Part shown: positions 61,196-64,000 of the stretch, in pieces | Layout: each line of letters begins with the position of its first letter | Numbering within the stretch: position 1 is the first letter of the stretch | Assembly: GCA_004173185.1 (NCBI GenBank) | Contig: SEFZ01000007.1 | Span: 62,001 to 126,000, forward strand | Origin: Sphingomonadales bacterium | GTDB taxonomy: Bacteria; Pseudomonadota; Alphaproteobacteria; Sphingomonadales; Sphingomonadaceae | Length of the DNA: 64,000 nt | Reading direction: 5' to 3' | Notes under the pieces: generated by a model | What the model saw: only the letters and a program-made list of their open reading frames with translations | The model's database searches: none | Told to the model about the DNA's origin: nothing | Position numbers and translations under genes: made by a program

Positions 61196-61524
61196 CCACG
61201 CTTTCCACCCATGTCCTCGATACGATGCACGGTAAGCCCGCCGCGGGCATCGCGCTGGTGTTGAGCGGTCCGCATGGCGAGATTGCGCGCGGCGTGACCA
61301 ATGCCGATGGCCGCTGCCCCGAACTGGTTGCGGGGGCGCTGAGCGCAGGGAAATATTCGCTGCGTTTTTCGGTTGCCGCGTACTTCCGGGCGCTCGGCGT
61401 CGAATTGCCTGAGCCGCCCTTCCTGGATGAAGTCACCATCGATTTCGGCGTGTCGGATGACGGGCATTATCACGTGCCCTTGCTCGTCTCGCCCTTCGCT
61501 TATTCGACATATCGGGGCAGTTGA
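61192..61524 (+). CDS. uraH: 5-hydroxyisourate hydrolase (transthyretin-related)
   Basis: A 110-residue HIU hydrolase, converting 5-hydroxyisourate to OHCU. The N-terminal signature is LSTHVLDTMHGKPAAGIAL (catalytic His near residue 5), with VTNADGRCPEL in the middle, and the C-terminal tetrapeptide is YRGS, the hallmark of the family. Length is normal for a bacterial, non-secreted form. It overlaps the GIY-YIG gene by ATGA and ends where puuD begins (TGATG). Confidence 0.96.
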   Translation: MTTLSTHVLDTMHGKPAAGIALVLSGPHGEIARGVTNADGRCPELVAGALSAGKYSLRFSVAAYFRALGVELPEPPFLDEVTIDFGVSDDGHYHVPLLVSPFAYSTYRGS

Positions 61525-62702
61525 TGGGGGGCTTTGATCTTTACGAGTGGCTCAATCTCGCGATCCGCTGGCTGCATCTGACTGCCGGTATCGCGTGGAT
61601 CGGTGCGTCCTTCTATTTCGTCTGGCTCGATCTTCATCTGAAGCCGCCCAAACAGGGGGATGCCTCGGGCGAAGTCTGGTCGGTGCATGGCGGCGGTTTC
61701 TACCATAATCAGAAATATCAGGTCGCGCCGAGCACGATGCCGGCCGATCTCCACTGGTTCAAATGGGAAGCGTATTGGACGTGGATCAGCGGCTTCTCGC
61801 TGCTGGTTCTGGTCTATTATGTCGGGGCGAAGAGCTTTCTGATCGATCCGCAAAAGGTCGCGCTCAGCCCTGCGGCCGGCATCGCGATCGGCCTCGCTTC
61901 GCTGGCGATCGGCTGGCTGGTCTATGATCTGCTCTGCCGTTCGTCGCTGCGCTCGAACAATCAAATTCTCGGCATCTGCTGGTTCGTCTGCCTGCTCTTC
62001 GCGGCCTATGCGCTGAACAATGTCTTCACGGCGCGCGGCGCGTACATGCATGTCGGGGCGATCATCGGTTCGGTGATGGTCGGCAACGTGTTCTTCGTGA
62101 TCATCCCGAACCAGAAAAAGGTCGTCGCCGATCTGGTCGCGGGGCGGACCCCCGATCCGGCGCTGGGCGCCGCCGCCAAGCAGCGTTCGCTCCACAATAA
62201 TTACATGACCCTGCCGGTGCTGTTCATCATGATCAGCCACCATTATCCGATGACCTATGGCGCGGAGCGGCCCTGGCTGGTGCTGGCGCTGCTGGGCCTC
62301 ACCGGAGTGGCCGTCCGCCACGTCTTCAACCTGCGCCACCGTGAGGAATCGACCGGGCGGGCAATGGCGGTTGCGGCGTTCATGGCGTTGGTCAGCGTGA
62401 GCTATGTGTCGTGGGAGAAAGGCGGCGGGGGATCGGCGCAGGCGGTCAGCTTCGCAGAGGTCCAGCCGATCGTCGTCAAGCATTGCGCGGCCTGCCACAG
62501 CGCCCATCCGACGCACCCCGAATTCCCGACACCCCCTTTGGGCGTGATCCTCGATACGCCCGCGCACATCGCCGCCGCCGCCCCACGCATCAAGGCAGTG
62601 GCAGTCGATTCCGAAGTCATGCCGCTCGGCAACATCACCGGCATGACCAAGGAAGAGCGCGAGAAACTGGGCGCGTGGATCGCGGCGGGTGCGCCCAAAT
62701 GA
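61524..62702 (+). CDS. puuD: Membrane urate hydroxylase PuuD with a cytochrome c domain
   Basis: Oxidises urate to 5-hydroxyisourate at the inner membrane, passing electrons to its own haem domain rather than to oxygen directly. It has 392 residues. The ATG at 61524 (MGGFDLYEWL) is preferred to the TTG just before it. About eight transmembrane helices fill residues 10-295 (landmarks WLHLTAGIAWIGASFYFVWL and HHYPMTYGAERPWLVLALLG). The C-terminal c-type haem site is HCAACHSAHP, with a likely Met ligand in VMPLGNITGM. Its stop overlaps xdhA by four bases. Confidence 0.93.
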   Translation: MGGFDLYEWLNLAIRWLHLTAGIAWIGASFYFVWLDLHLKPPKQGDASGEVWSVHGGGFYHNQKYQVAPSTMPADLHWFKWEAYWTWISGFSLLVLVYYVGAKSFLIDPQKVALSPAAGIAIGLASLAIGWLVYDLLCRSSLRSNNQILGICWFVCLLFAAYALNNVFTARGAYMHVGAIIGSVMVGNVFFVIIPNQKKVVADLVAGRTPDPALGAAAKQRSLHNNYMTLPVLFIMISHHYPMTYGAERPWLVLALLGLTGVAVRHVFNLRHREESTGRAMAVAAFMALVSVSYVSWEKGGGGSAQAVSFAEVQPIVVKHCAACHSAHPTHPEFPTPPLGVILDTPAHIAAAAPRIKAVAVDSEVMPLGNITGMTKEEREKLGAWIAAGAPK

Positions 62703-64000
62703 TCCGCTTCCTGCTCGACGGCGAAGTGATCGAGGCCCAGGCTGCTGCGACCGACACGGTGCTCGATCTGCTGCGCTACAAGCTCCGCCGGACGGGCACC
62801 AAGGAAGGCTGCGCCGAGGGCGATTGCGGCGCGTGCACCGTGCTGCTGGGTGACGCGGATGGCTGGCGCGCGGTCAATGCCTGTATCTTGTTTGCGCCGA
62901 TGCTCGACGGCAAGGCGCTGAAGACTGTCGAGAGCCTCGGCGGCGATCACCCGGTCCAGCGCGAGATGATCGCGCGGCATGGCTCGCAATGCGGCTTTTG
63001 CACGCCGGGCATCGTGATGTCGCTGGTCGCGCGCAGCATTGGCGCGAGCGGGACCGAAAGCGTGGGGGTCGGCGATGTGCTCGCGGGCAATCTGTGCCGC
63101 TGCACCGGCTATGGTCCGATTCTGGAAGCGGGCGAAGCGGTGGGCGTCGCGGCGCAGAGCGAGCGGCTGGAATTGCCCGAACGCGCCTGGCCCAATCCCA
63201 CCACCGCCGACGATCTCGCCGAACTTCTGTTGGTGCATCCCGAGACGCGGATCGTCGCGGGTGCCACCGATGTCGGGTTATGGGTGACCAAGCAGCACCG
63301 CGAACTGGGACCGACGGTGTTCATCGGCGACATTGCCGATCTGCGCGGGATTGAGGAAAGCGACGACGCGCTGACGCTTGGCGCAGCGGTGCGTTATTCG
63401 GAGGCGCGCGCGGCGCTTACCCGGCTGCACCCCGATTTGGGCGAACTGGTCCGGCGCATCGGCGGCGTGCAGGTTCGCAATTCGGGGACGATCGGCGGCA
63501 ATATCGCCAATGGCTCGCCGATCGGCGACATGCCGCCGGCACTGATCGCGCTGGGTGCCGAACTGACGCTGCGTCACGGCAACACACGCAGGACCATCCC
63601 GCTCGAAAGCTTCTTCCTGCGCTATGGCAAACAGGACCGCGCGCCCGGCGAGTTCGTCGAGAGCATCCGGATTCCGCGACCGTCAGCCGATACGCTGGTC
63701 CGCATCGTCAAACTCTCCAAGCGTTCCGACAGCGACATTTCCAGCCTCTGCGGCGCGTTCGCGCTGACGCTTTCGGAGGGCCGCGTTACCCATGCGCGGA
63801 TCGCATTCGGCGGCATGGCCGGCATTCCCGCGCGCGCATCCGGGGCCGAAACCGCGCTGACCGGCCAGCCATGGAGCGAAGCCACCGTCGAAGCCGCCGC
63901 ACAAGCGCTCGCCACTGACTACACCCCGCTCGACGATCTGCGCGCCTCCGCTGCCTATCGCAGTCAGGTCGCCGCCAATCTGCTGCGCCGCATCTGGGCC
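62699..64000 (+). CDS. xdhA: Xanthine dehydrogenase small subunit, C-terminus beyond the window
   Basis: The Fe-S and FAD subunit of xanthine dehydrogenase. There are 434 codons here and the frame is still open at the right edge. The plant-type 2Fe-2S cluster is GCAEGDCGACTVLLG, with VNAC. The second cluster is CGFCTPGIVMSLVA and NLCRCTGYGPI. The FAD domain starts at about 170, with IVAGATDVGLWVTK, VQVRNSGTIGGNIANGSPIG and ALIALGAELTLRHG. The molybdenum subunit xdhB should follow outside the window. It oxidises hypoxanthine and xanthine to urate, feeding puuD directly upstream. Confidence 0.95.
   Translation, partial: MIRFLLDGEVIEAQAAATDTVLDLLRYKLRRTGTKEGCAEGDCGACTVLLGDADGWRAVNACILFAPMLDGKALKTVESLGGDHPVQREMIARHGSQCGFCTPGIVMSLVARSIGASGTESVGVGDVLAGNLCRCTGYGPILEAGEAVGVAAQSERLELPERAWPNPTTADDLAELLLVHPETRIVAGATDVGLWVTKQHRELGPTVFIGDIADLRGIEESDDALTLGAAVRYSEARAALTRLHPDLGELVRRIGGVQVRNSGTIGGNIANGSPIGDMPPALIALGAELTLRHGNTRRTIPLESFFLRYGKQDRAPGEFVESIRIPRPSADTLVRIVKLSKRSDSDISSLCGAFALTLSEGRVTHARIAFGGMAGIPARASGAETALTGQPWSEATVEAAAQALATDYTPLDDLRASAAYRSQVAANLLRRIWA

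Overview
The window is a dense, GC-rich chromosomal segment from an alphaproteobacterium. Sphingomonadaceae is most likely (inference). The signs are a CcrM-type GANTC methylase next to rnhB, a split three-gene pnt transhydrogenase, the aa3-type oxidase subunit IV micro-gene, a GGAAC-N17-GTT (EcfG-type) promoter, a long TonB-dependent receptor with a DIVVTAN box, and hairpin repeats of the CTTCGACAGGCTCAGGG type. Most of it is housekeeping DNA in short operons with 1-4 base stop/start overlaps. I see no prophage, integrase, transposase or CRISPR array.

Layout. 1-4.0 kb: a D-serine dehydratase locus (LysR regulator, dsdA, TonB-dependent receptor running off the left edge), then tRNA-Gln. 4.5-10.4 kb: ppx-rlmE, a four-EF-hand secreted protein, rpoZ, a cardiolipin-synthase-like PLD, an NDUFA9-like protein and uppP. 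10.5-17.7 kb: a glutamate synthase operon in the order gltD, two secreted proteins, gltB. 17.9-27.3 kb: GST, PEBP, lipoprotein hydrolase, an EcfG-type SDR gene, two unannotated micro-proteins behind a strong sigma-54 promoter, a diguanylate cyclase, peroxiredoxin, pldA, hisN, small regulators and tRNA-Val. 27.5-34.4 kb: a winged-helix regulator with a degenerate receiver, coxIV-pntAA-pntAB-pntB, an NtrC-class activator and folP. 34.4-43.6 kb: ccrM with paired DnaA boxes upstream, an EF-hand OmpA protein, rnhB, a ThiD-VOC fusion, glmM, a dicarboxylate symporter and glutathione reductase. 43.7-51.6 kb: pgi, lepB-rnc-era-nitrilase homologue, cobB, dapB-nth and tRNA-Arg.

51.7-64 kb is a purine-catabolism operon starting 52 bases after tRNA-Arg: hpxX, hpxY, an NCS2 purine permease, hpxW, an allantoate amidohydrolase, a ureidoglycine transaminase, puuE, hpxZ, uraD, a GIY-YIG nuclease-like gene, uraH, puuD and the start of xdhA. 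Together these would import purine bases, oxidise xanthine to urate, take urate through 5-hydroxyisourate, OHCU, allantoin and allantoate to ureidoglycine, transaminate it to oxalurate, and hydrolyse oxamate. The enzyme converting oxalurate to oxamate is not in the window.

Most worth a second look: the sigma-54-driven micro-protein pair at 21.6-21.9 kb; the low-GC GIY-YIG gene fitted with 4-base overlaps into the purine operon; a nitrilase homologue whose catalytic cysteine reads as serine; paired DnaA boxes and an inverted repeat between ccrM and an OmpA gene; three GANTC sites in 15-base register at the dapB/nth junction; and the ThiD-VOC fusion.
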